This document shows positions 32,947 to 43,841 of a DNA stretch of 64,000 nucleotides, one piece after another. How positions within the stretch are numbered: the first letter of the stretch is position 1; each line of letters opens with the position of its first letter. The notes beneath the pieces were generated by a model. That model made no database searches. It saw only the letters and a program-made list of their open reading frames with translations, and was not told the DNA's origin. The stretch spans positions 10,633,501-10,697,500 of the forward strand of contig NC_092566.1 of the NCBI RefSeq assembly GCF_037975245.1, given 5' to 3'. A program made the position numbers and the translations under genes. The stretch comes from Apostichopus japonicus (taxonomy: Eukaryota > Echinodermata > Holothuroidea > Aspidochirotida > Stichopodidae).

Positions 32947-34340
32947 GTTGGAAACCGACGAGAGCTGCTGCCAGTACCAAACATGTATCTCGACATTGAA
33001 AAACGGCAAAATTCTGTTATTAAATCCACTTAAAATGAGAAAAGATTGTGTACAAAATTGTATTAAAGTTAAGTTTGCATATTCAAGTGTGTTCTGAAGT
33101 TGCACATTATGAAGATGGTGAGTTGATTAGCACTGTTTCTCTGTCTTGCTTCGGGTGCTTACTACTAGAAACGGGTGAATGCATGGACTGCTATATATGT
33201 ACAACTAAGTCATGTTACGATCAATACAATTGACTAAAACTGACCATGGTATAGTCTTGTTGGGTTTATATAAATCAACAAATGTTCCGGGTTTTACTTA
33301 TTAAACTCATACTTAACTTGGGGGAGGAAAAAAATCTTTTTTGTTTGTCCTTTATGTGCTAATAATGGCTGACAATTTATTTTTCTTATACTAATGATGA
33401 TATTTTCCATATTTGGCCCACATTGATCATATCTGCATATTTTGAATGATTTCTTGTAAATTAATGTAATTTATGTTAACTGTTCATGACATTCACTTCT
33501 TTTCGAGGATCTAGCAATTGCATGATTTGTGATAAAAAACCTGAGGATATAAATTATCGCAGCTGAGTTTCATTCTTGTCACGCAGCCATATACATGAAA
33601 CAAATGTAAATAAGGTTTGTCAAGTCTCCACAAATAAAAAAGTCAGTATTTGAAAAAAATTCTATTGTTGGTATATAGAATATATTGTAGATGGATGCGT
33701 GTACCTCTTTCAAACAACACCCAAAGAAGAATAAATTTTGGGAATAAATTTACTGCTAAGATTTGTAACAAAGCTTTTTATATTGGCAATAACACATACA
33801 ATTAAATATGTATTTATATATATTTTATTTTATACATATTTTATTTTATATATTAATTAGATACATTTATATATTTACTTGATTTTTGGCAGCCAGAGGT
33901 TTAGATATAATCACCAAATATAGGCATTTCCCGCAATCTTTCACTTTTTAGTCAATTTTCACTTTCATTCCAGATTTAGGTTTCATAGTTCATGGTGCCT
34001 TGTTTCTTTTTCCAATAAATATTAAATTTCACTGTATTATTGACCAGCTTGGATTGGATTAATCTTTTCTAAAAGTTACCACAGCAGCTAGCGGTTTGTA
34101 TTAGTTAATATACAATGCATAATCATGAGTGCATTCAAATTCAAATATATATAATCCACTCTTTTTTCCTTTTTTGCAGTTACTTATGCATCTATGACAG
34201 TACACTTGGTTTGCTCCAAATTCATTTTTTTTTTTTTTTTTGCTACAAAAACATATCAATTACTTTCAATGATCGACCATTATATCCCAATGATTATGCA
34301 TGATAGGGATCGTTAAATTATTATTTAGTTCTCTTTTAAA

Positions 34341-34386
34341 CATGTCAAAATTAGAGTTACCTCATGTCAAAATTAGAGTTACCTCA
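34341..34386. repeat. 22-bp tandem duplication
   Basis: CATGTCAAAATTAGAGTTAC followed by CT occurs twice head to tail with no mismatch. Confidence 0.95.
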
Positions 34387-34498
34387 GTCTGACCTACCAT
34401 TTTAAAGACCAACTCCCACTAAAAGTAAAACCATTCTGTATTAAATGCTTATCGTTATCCCTATTTCTCGCCCTCAGATTTTGTGCTAGCTAGTACAA

Positions 34499-34547
34499 AT
34501 ATTTCATACTTGACCTGATATCTCGATATTTCATACTTGACCTGATA
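34499..34547. repeat. 22-bp direct repeat, period 27
   Basis: ATATTTCATACTTGACCTGA plus TA occurs at 34499 and again at 34526 without mismatch, separated by TCTCG. Confidence 0.95.
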
Positions 34548-35190
34548 CGAAAACTTAACCATTTTAGCTTTCCCTTTTCATCTATGTTTTTCTTAATTCA
34601 CTTAAAAATGTAGGACAGTACAGTGTGAGTTCAAGTCACACATCCCACAAACTTACGATCTCCTTGTTAAGATTGTCTTCCAAGCCGCCCGCCCGCAAGC
34701 AGCAGTTAAAAACAGGTTGTCTTTGAATGTGCAGGTAGAGCGATGGACCTTAAAATGTTAATTCAGTTTCCTTTTGACCTTTTCCAAAACTTTCGACCAT
34801 AGCCTGCTGAATAGTTTATAAACACTCTCTTTGGGTAATTTATGACTATAAATGCTAACTGCATAGATTAAACTTACTTCTGTTTGTGCTTATAGATAAA
34901 AATGCGGTTTTGCACATTATCTGTTACGAAATCATAGAGAGGAGAGTAAAACAGACAACAGCCACCCCTCTGAGAAAATACAGTTTCAAAATGGCACAGA
35001 AGAAAACGCAGAGGTTTGGGAGAAGTTTTTGAAAATTGTACACAAGAGAGAATAATGACAAGGACTAGAAGGAGAGATTGCAGGGGCACAGAAAGAATTA
35101 AAGGAGCTTGAAATAAAGACTAAATGGGCACAGGGAAAATTGCAGGGCTTAACTTTCTGACAGATTAGAATTCCATGGAAATATGTACTA

Positions 35191-35346
35191 GGTACCCCCA
35201 TGATCGTGGGACTATATAGGGGATACCCCCATGATGGCAAGACTATAGGTGGGTACCGCCATGATGGTGGGACTATAAAGCGGGATACCAATATAGGTGG
35301 GCACCGTCATGATGGTGGGACTATAAAGCGGGATACCGAAGTGATG
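35191..35346. repeat. Minisatellite (VNTR-like) of about 31-bp units
   Basis: Five partial or full units share TACCNCCATGATGGTGGGAC and TATA(A/T)AGCGGGA. One unit is reduced to TACCAATATAGGTGGG. The last two full units are nearly identical, the first two are more divergent, and CATGATGGTGGGAC recurs at about 31-48 bp spacing. Confidence 0.9.
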
Positions 35347-37493
35347 TAAGGACTACATTGTAACTGATACCTACAAGGCGCTGAATAGTTCAGAAATAAA
35401 ACAACTAAGCAACACTAAAGTCATCAATCAAGAATCCACTGCACGATTCATTTCAAACTGCAGTTTGGTTGATTCAATAAACAGCATTGACTTTCCAGAA
35501 CAGATAAAAACACAAGAAAACTATAGACAAGCACCAGTCAAATTAATATAAAGAGAAGTTTAAGGCAGAGGTGATTGACATTCCCAGCATGCATTTCTGT
35601 AAACTATGACTGGAGGGGTGATACAGCGGCCAATGAAAAAGTCTGGATAAACAAAATTTTCAGGGAATTGACTTTTAATTAGCTGCATTAATCAATAAAA
35701 CTAGATGATAAAATGTTTCACATTTTAATTACTCTCACCCTTTTTTTTAATCTCCATATTAAAAGTAATGATTTCATTACACATCTCATTTTGCAGCTGT
35801 AAAACATTTCCGACTAGAGCATATATATATTCGCATGTATTTCATTTCACAGCGAAAGTATATATTTAGATGCTTTATAACCCTAATGAAATGTTTTGAG
35901 GGAGAATTTAATTCTGTTATCACTCCTAAGGACTATACCATCCCAGGCTGACGTATTGTAATGTATCAGTGTATTTACTGAGACAGCTGCTACTGTTGAC
36001 AGCTGGGATATGTGAGGATATTCCTTGTTGGAATAATTTGACTATATATAGCCCAGTTGTTCGGATAAATTACTTAATTCGTAGCATCTTACTGACTTTG
36101 TCCATTGTTGTACTTCTGTCTCTATAACATTAATGTCCTATGTTTTAAGTTATCTGAGAGTTAAAAGTATCCCATTCATTTTATTTATTTGTTGTTGTAA
36201 ATATTATCTCTTCAATCAAAGCCTATAACTGCTAAGACATAAACTATAAATAAATACATATGTATATATAAATACATATATATAAATATAGATATATATA
36301 AATTCCCCAAACCTTAACTGGTTTGTGAATTAACGAGCGACGTACTCACCTCATATAACCTATGCATTACCGTATTAACCTCGCTCTAGCATCTGGCAAT
36401 TTGTCTGTATGTAAGTGTGGCCATCTCCCTTCCGTAATTTCCAGGCCGCATATATAAATATAGATATATATAAATACATATATATAAATATAGATATATA
36501 TAGATATATATATATAGATATATATGTATGTAATATATATATATATTTAAATATTCCCTACTAAAACACCTTGGGGTCAATAAAATACTGTAGTTCATTC
36601 AATTCAAGATACATTCTGCAGGTACATGCTTCAAGGAAGTGGTTCTAGGAATATTCATTTCCCCTTAATCAAATGCCACATATGAAATAATGGCTCTAAA
36701 AATAAATGTCATCGGGTAATAATTATTTTATTATTTTTTTAATTCTCTATGGCACATGCAGCAGTGTAGAAAATGTTTTCACTTATCATACCAGGTGTGA
36801 AAACTCCACCCAAATTGTCTAAATTTCAGGAACCTTATATAATTTCTTTCCAAGAAGATTACTCACATTCTTCTGTCGCAGTTTACATTATACGAGCTGT
36901 CACGAAAACGAACAGAGCCAATAGGCTGAAAGGAAGTTATTTTTTCGAGCGAGAATAATCCACGGTCCATTCATCATCGTTGCTTGTGAAACATCTATCA
37001 ACGGTTGACATTTTGATTGGAAAACTCATACCCACATGATCATGACAAACGGTTCATTGAGAAACACATTCAATATTATAGCTTCTTTATTATCATGGAC
37101 TGATTAATTTAAAGCAGCATTTGCATTAATTTTGGAATATAATTTTCTTGACTACTTGTTACAGCTGCACTCTATAAGAAAGCCTTAAAGTACCTATAAA
37201 AAATAGTAAATTTTCCTTTGAAATAATAAAGTTACTGATAAATTTTCACATTTTTCCAATTTTTTTTAATACTTAATAATCAAGAAGAAAGTGTGTCTGG
37301 TCGACAAAATTACTGCATCAAATCATTTATTATTCTGTGCTGATCAACGTTCAAGCCAGGTATGTTTCAGTGAGACCTATAGACCCTTCACAGAACTAAC
37401 CTGAACTGAACGAAACTATGTTCACATAACATTGGGAGAATTCACAAATAAATTGTAGCTTTAATTTTGGAGTTATCATGTTTGAAAGGATTT
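35347..37493. other. Noncoding stretch with AT arrays
   Basis: No gene is supported. AT arrays of TATAAATA(C/G)ATATATA type lie at 36256-36302 and 36450-36548 with shared words (ATATAAATATAGATATATAT). A TTTAAAGCAGCATTTGCATT sequence at about 37108 resembles one end of the 32326 element. Confidence 0.5.
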
Positions 37494-37935
37494 TAGACTT
37501 TGATGCCTGTTGACCTCATGTGACCTTTCACCTCTACCAATTTCAATAGGATTCTGGCACTCACCAAGCTGGATCTTCATACTAAGTATGAAGTTCAAAA
37601 AATATATACTTCTTGTGTTACATGTGTTTAAAAGATTTTCAGACTTTCATTTGCGTGTTGAAGGCAAATGACCTTTGACCTCCACCAATTTCAATAGGGT
37701 TCTTGTACTCAACAAACTTTTTGAGTTAACCTGTTCACAAAGTATTCAGCGTTTTTACCTCTGTTGACCCCAAATGACCATTGAACTGCATAGAGAGTAA
37801 TAGGCTTCTTGTACTCAATAAGACTGATCCAAATACCGAGTATGAAGTTAATCCACTATTAAGTTTTTGAGTTTAACCGTGTTTTCAAGCAAGTGTCACA
37901 TACATACACACACACACATAAGCCATCACCATCGC
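37494..37935 (+). repeat. Dispersed repeat built of direct sub-units (TGACCT...CAATAGG)
   Basis: Three sub-units of roughly 130-150 bp each contain TGACC(T/C)CA(A/T)(A/G)TGACC, then CAATTTCAATAGG(A/G)TTCT or AATAGGCTTCTTGTACTCA, then a CATACTAAGTATGAAGTT or ATACCGAGTATGAAGTTAAT block (lost in the second). The whole ends near ACATACATACACACACACAC. The arrangement resembles a widespread intermediate repeat of marine invertebrate genomes. That comparison is from memory and not verified. Confidence 0.6.
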
Positions 37936-39130
37936 AGAGATTCCTTATACCCCCGTCATGGAATAAAAAAAACTTTTTTTCAAAGAGGAAGCCAATCATT
38001 CATTGCAGCTACAGTATACATGCCAAATGATGAGATAGCATTCAATTATATTATACATCACAATGAAGAGCATCTCATTGTTGTGATACTTTCTTCAGAG
38101 GTGGAACATTCTGATGGGAGGTGTGGGGGAGGGCATGGTATATGAGATGATCAAACCGGAACTGTTTTGGACATAAATCATGAATTGATTATTGCTAGCT
38201 GAGTTCCCTGATTACTCCTGGTTGCATCCTCTGCTGAGATTCTCTGCCAGTATTATTATTATTTATATTATTTATATATAAATATATATTTATATGGTAT
38301 ATATATATATATATTTATATCTATCTATGAATGTATGTATATATAGATATATACTTATATATCTATATATATATATATATACATACGATTTCGGTTTTAT
38401 ATATATATAGCTACATATATCTATCTATATATATATATGGTAAATATACATATATATATGTATATATAGATATATAGATATGTATATATTCTTATCTCAA
38501 GGGTCACACACTACAAATTCTGTTCCTGAAAATGCATCACAACTCTCATGAATCATTCAACACTGATGTATAAATGGCGAAGAAACAGAGAGACCAAGAA
38601 AGGGAAAGAGAAACGTCTTCCGCCCGAAGAAGATACACAACCTTGAAATATAATTCGTTTACTATCCGTAGGTGTCAACAAGAAGTCACCTCTTGAATAC
38701 AAATAAGACTGGCATGTGAAACATCGCTATCTCATTTTAACCCGTGATTGCTTTGTGGTAAAGTCTGGGACTTGTGACTCTGGCCGGAAGATCTCATTCA
38801 TATGGGAAGACAACAACAATTTGAGGGTATTTCTCTCACTTTGTGTTGCAGGGGTTTTAAGGAGCACTTGCATCACTGTGACCAAATCGTATAATGTTCG
38901 CACATATTAGACTGTAGACCATCTCCATTGAACTACGAGATACATACATGTGCGGTTCTTCACTAGCCCTTGTAGTCTTTCCTACTATAGAATATTAAGT
39001 TATATACTCTAATTGCCATGCAGGAAATTGGGGGTATAACAATTATTTTAAAGTTTCATTCCAAATGTCACTTTAGTTTTTAGTTTTATATATATTTATT
39101 TACTTGTTACTGGTGAAATCTTAGTGAACT
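37936..39130. other. Noncoding stretch
   Basis: AT arrays occupy 38255-38492. The rest shows no supported gene. A 92-codon plus-strand frame over 37867-38145 overlaps the repeat tail and has no motif. Confidence 0.5.
38255..38492. repeat. Interrupted TA/TATC/GATA array
   Basis: TATATATA runs alternate with CTATCTAT, GTATGTATATATAG and AGATATATAGATATG words, with a short unique insert (CGATTTCGGTTT) near 38387. Confidence 0.9.
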
Positions 39131-39895
39131 GGCTGACGGCTACAGCATCTTGCAGCCAGGCTGCATGAGATTATTATTATTATGATGTATTGTGCTATGT
39201 GCACTGTTACACAATAGGTACTTCAGGTCTGACGAGAGTATTTCCATATTGTTTGATATTGATTGATGGCTGCAGCATCTTGCAGCCAGGCTGAATGAGA
39301 CATTATGTATTGTGCTATGCGCACTGTTACACAATAGGTACTGCAGGTCTGTCAAGATTATTTCCATATTGTTTGAATATTGATTGATGGCTGCAGCATC
39401 TTGCAGCCCATGAGACATTCAATGTATCGTGCTATGTGCACTGTTACACAATAGGTACTGCAGGTCTGCCAAGATTATTTCCATATTGTTTGATATTGAT
39501 TGACGGCTGCAGCATCTTGCAGCCAGGCTGCATGAGATTATTATTATTGTTATGTATTGTGCTATGTGCACTGTTATACAATAGGTACTGCAGGTCTGAC
39601 GAGATTATTTCCATATTGTTTGATATTGGCTGGCGGCTGCAGCATCTTGCAGCCAGGCTGCATGAGATTATTATTATTGTTATGTATTGTGCTATGCGCA
39701 CTGTTACACAATAGGTACTGCAGGTCTGACAAGATTATTTCCATATTGTTTGATATTGATTGATGGCTGCAGCATCCTGCAGCCAGGCTGCATGAGATTA
39801 CTATTATCGTTATGTATTGTGCTATGTGCACTGTTACATAATAGGTACTGCAGGTCTGACAAGATTATTTCCATATTGTTTGATATTGATTCAGC
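39131..39895. repeat. Tandem array, six copies of a ~130-bp unit with a hairpin
   Basis: Copies start at 39138, 39268, 39389, 39505, 39635 and 39765 (spacing 130, 121, 116, 130, 130). The two shorter copies have lost the ATTATTATT stretch. Each unit opens with GGCTGCAGCATCTTGCAGCC, a perfect 7-bp stem with a 6-nt loop (slightly altered in copies 1 and 6). It then has a variable ATT triplet run, TGTATTGTGCTATG(T/C)GCACTG, TTACACAATAGGTACTGCAG and GATTATTTCCATATTGTTTG. Because the unit length is not a multiple of three, open frames pass through it in several phases; these are artefacts. Confidence 0.95.
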
Positions 39896-42800
39896 CATGC
39901 TAAAGGGCATTTTGTAGCTCTGTTTGCAGCTTTTCTGATTGATACATGCCTTATAATAAAGAAGCAAAACAAAGCATCACATGTATTTAGAAATATTCCT
40001 TTTTTTGTGCTACAAAAACTGCATTTATGCTAAGTTTGCCTTAAAAGCAGCTCTCTGCTCCCTCATTGCACTGGTGGCCTTAATGTAAATTGTCTATTAT
40101 GTCTATTGTTTGATAAATTTTAATAATTCATTCAAAGTCTGTTCTTTCTTTACTTCATTGAACAACAGAGCATACATGACATAATTCGCCCTTAGCATCG
40201 ATTCATGTCACTTGAGGCCAAAAGAGTGTTTAATGTTTTCCCATTTAGTTCTGTGTTCCCTCTACCTAACCATCTGTGTATTACCTCTAATATAGTCTAG
40301 TAACCGTAAATAAATGAGTAACTTCAGCGATTTAAAGCGTATTCTCAAAAATAAAAAGTGCTATAAAAGAAACACATAGACTCATATAGCAGTGAATAGT
40401 TTTAACAATAAATACATCACAATTTAATTTGTACCAGGAGTGATAATTTCATTTTAAAAATTAAAAGTGTTATATAAAGAAACACATGGACTCACTTACC
40501 AGTGGTATAGCATTAATGAACAAACATCACAATTTAATTTGTACCTAAAGTGATCATTTCCTTTTAATGGTTTGATTAACTATTTGGAGTAATTATTTTT
40601 TTGAATTATGGTAAAATGTTGACTGCAAAACCTAGATTTTAGCGATGCATGTCATTGATTTTCACAAATTTCGGACGTTATATGCAAAACAGTAACCTAG
40701 CTATTGTGAAAGTTCACTAGCTTTAATAGTTAGTCAAGTTTGCCTATAATTGACACAGTAAAAAATCTTGACTGGCTTCTATTTTCCATTATAAATAGCA
40801 ATATGTAGATAAGTGTCTGTAAGAAATATGTTGCAATTGAACAAAAGCAAATAATTAAGTTTTCTAAATATTCTATTTCATGATTTAATAATGCAACAAT
40901 TAAACCTAAAGCATGTCTTACGTTTTGAGTGCTATTTATGTCACCGGTTTTGATCAATTAATTGCCAGAAATTGGCCATGAAATAATTAATATCATTGGC
41001 AATGCTAAAAAGACCCACACCTTCTGTACATTCTATATAGTGTTGCATTGGTAAATTGCTTTACTGTTATATTGTTATTTATGTAAACAAATTTAAAGAT
41101 TGGATTCAAACATCAACTAGCTTTTGAAGTTGATTGCTTTAGATAAATTGTTTGATACTTTCCAATAATAAAATCCCAGACAGGTAGGTGATTAGCAATT
41201 GTGACCAATCAAGTTTCACTAAAATATATCATTAAGCTAATTGGCAATTTCAAACCTAGTTTTATTTTCTGATATCATTTGGGGTCGTATCTAACCTTAC
41301 ATATGCCAAAGAGACACTTTGCGTTAAAATACAACCAGCGTTGTGATTTGGACGGTGCATACAATATGTGGATCATACTTGAGACTGTCCCCAAATTAAA
41401 GTGTTAAATGCAAAAGGGCAAAATATCCACAGATGCAATATTTCCAATCCAATACACTTTCCTCGATTTCCATACCAGCGAGAAAATTTAATTGCTAATG
41501 GCAAAAATGGCTCTACTGCCGAATATTGCAGTATACTGTATTGGTTTATAAACATGGCTTAAAGTAGACTCTTTTAATACCCTAATTGATTTTGTGAAAT
41601 TATGAAACTACATTCTACAGTGTAACTGACATCTCGTTACAATGCAATTCTGTTGTTTCACTATAGTACAGATTGATGTTGAAAACTAGGCCAATTTAAA
41701 AAAAAAAAATTAAATATTTGGAAGGGGGGGAGGGGAAAGAAAAAAAGGGATAGGCATATGAGGAATGAACGGACGTGATTACTACTTTGAAGTATTTAGA
41801 CAAAGGAATTTTGCTAATACCATGGGATTAATGATTAAATTAAATGAATGGAACACTAAGGAATTAAATTTTATAATTTTTTGAATTATTAAGTAATAAA
41901 TACGTTATGTCTTTTATTTATTTATTTATTTTTATTTATTTATTATTATTCCTATAACTTGCTAACTCACTAACAATGAGTTGCATAAATGTGTTTTCTT
42001 TGATGGAAATAAAAGTCAAGAATGGTGGGTGTCTTTTTATTAGTAAGTTCATCTATAATTTTATGTCGAAAAATTAACACTCTTTTGTATTTTTGGGTAA
42101 AAATCTTGCTGTGCATGACAATGTTAATCCAAACAAGTTGCTTTAATTAAATAAAAAGAAGGCTCTTATTATTGTTGATGAAATTACACTTGCCATCATG
42201 GTAGCTACTGATTATTCTGGAAGGATCATTAGCAGAGAATATGCTTTCACGTAGAAAACTCATTAGGTTCATTTTCTTGCATTTAATATAGACACTCTTA
42301 AGTTTGACTATAGTCCGAGCTAAAAAACTTTCTTGGCAATGTGCTGCAAAAAGAACGACCAAGGAAAAGATTTGTAGAAAGGAAAATAATTGACATTTCT
42401 ACCATCAGAGAATACCTGTGTTGCAGTGATTGTGTTTCAAGGACTCCTTGCCAAACTATACTTTTAAGTCATTATATGCATAAGAACAGCTGTGATGCAG
42501 AGACCAGAATAGCTATATCGAGAAAACTGAATCATCCTCCCTGAACAAACCAATCTCAAATTCATCCGGCTCTCTCAGCCTTCAAGATAAAGATGTCTAA
42601 AAGGTCATTACAAATTCTGCGAAATTTAGTCAAATTTTCTTGAATAGCCGATCAGAATTCACATCCGTGAAAGGAAAACCCTTTGGTAGAGTTTAAATTG
42701 TTATGTTCTAATCTGAAGAAATATATTACGAGACCATTTTATACCGTCGAATTGATATCTTATAAATGAAAGAAACTGATGTTATAGAGTCACCAGGAAT

Positions 42801-43642
42801 TTGTTAGTTTATACCAAACCCAATGAGTTGATTAATATTTTGGCCGCAATTACATATTTTAAAACTGAAGCTGGCTTTAAAAGGGTGTCCTTGTCAGACA
42901 GTCTGAAATGCCTAATAGCATTTCTGTCGGAAGTACCAAAGGAACTTTTCACTTTGCATATTTAAGAGGAGACCCATCTTAAACCATAAAAGAAATCATC
43001 CACACCGAATCTGTCATCTGGATTTCAAATTGGCATCACGACCCCAACTAGGGTCACCAGAACGTTTTGGGTCGGCAAGAAACTTGGGACACAAGATATG
43101 AGGACAATTGATAGATATGAGGACAATATTGTAACAGGCTTTTCGCGGAGAACGGTGCAGAGTTGACCTTGAGAGTGGCACTCACTCTCCAAGCTTCCAG
43201 CAAGAATGGATAAATTTATCAAGGCCAAGCAACGTCAGCCGATACACCAAGAAGCATCAAAATCTGGTCGTAACTTAAACTCTTTGAATATTAGTCGATA
43301 TATTACCCTGATCATTTAAGTTTGGATTTTGGTGGTTCCCTCTACGTAACGGGACTTAGCGAAGAAAAAATAAATCAAGACACCTAATTTTCACTGATTC
43401 GAGGCTAACAAAACGATTTCATCTTAAAATTTGGGGACTGTAATAGACTGACCTCAAACGATGGAAATAGATAACATAACTGTTAATTACTTTTTTAATA
43501 CTTAATTAAACAGAAACGGCTTGATGAGTTATTCACCAGCTACTGTCATGGGAACAATGAGCTGCTCAGACTATATATATGTCCGATTCAAAGCACCAGG
43601 GGTGCACTTTGTACAATAATAACACTTGGGTAATAGGCCCTC
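39896..43642. other. AT-rich noncoding stretch
   Basis: Contains the duplication at 40349-40567, a poly-A/G block at 41699-41750 and TTTA repeats near 41910-41948. No gene is supported. Confidence 0.5.
40349..40567. repeat. Imperfect two-copy tandem duplication, ~108 bp
   Basis: Shared words are AAAAGTG(C/T)TATA, AAGAAACACAT(A/G)GACTCA, GCAGTG or CCAGTG, ACATCACAATTTAATTTGTA, CC and AGTGAT(A/C)ATTTC. Copy boundaries are about 40349-40456 and 40457-40567. Confidence 0.85.
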
Positions 43643-43841
43643 ATTGACAGTTATACAAAGCCAGTTTATACGAGCGCATTCACACACCAGTAGAATCACT
43701 GTGGTCGAATGGTAGGGACTTCAGTTTGTGACACAAGATCCGGGTTCGACACCTACCTTCGCCTGATGAGTCCCAAAAGGATGAAACTGTTCATGAAGTG
43801 TAATTTTTTCTGGTGTGTTGATCTTTATTTATGTTAATTTA
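43643..43841 (+). mobile_element. tRNA-derived SINE-like unit with hammerhead motif, copy B
   Basis: Ordered blocks match copy A at 23.2 kb: TTGACAGTTATACAAAGCCA, TTTATACG, GCATTCACACACCAG, the A box TGGTCGAATGG (43702-43712), GACACAAGAT, the B box GGTTCGACACC (43743-43753), CCTTCGCCTGATGAG, GATGAAAC, CATGAAGTG, TTTTTCTGGTGTGTTG and an AT-rich tail (TCTTTATTTATG). Compared with copy A it has an extra AGC in TACGAGCGCATT and point changes in the A and B boxes. It stands alone in plus orientation without an inverted partner, but the sequence upstream of the A box is still conserved for about 60 bp. Confidence 0.82.
43757..43798 (+). ncRNA. Hammerhead ribozyme motif, copy B (partly decayed)
   Basis: CTTCGC, CTGATGA, stem II GTCC/GGAT with loop CAAAA, GAA, ACTGTT, C and ATGAAG. 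The core residues CUGAUGA and GAA, the A15.1-U16.1 pair and C17 are kept, and the cleavage triplet would be UUC. Stem II has four pairs including one wobble. Stem I has lost the pair next to the cleavage site (A opposite C) but keeps the next five. Stem III is no longer self-complementary, so this copy is probably weak or inactive. The motif lies directly after the B box, exactly as in copy A. Confidence 0.6.

Larger units (their letters stand above)
32947..35190. other. AT-rich noncoding stretch
   Basis: No gene is supported. It contains a TATTTTATTTTATA low-complexity patch at about 33811-33870, a run of 17 T at 34225-34241 and two micro-duplications (34341-34386 and 34499-34547). Confidence 0.45.

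Noticed and set aside
39140-39967. Eight overlapping open frames on both strands with repeated peptides such as ILQPGCMRLLLLLC
   Set aside because: They read through the 130-bp tandem array in different phases. The unit length is not a multiple of three and both strands are equally open, so this is not a repeat protein.
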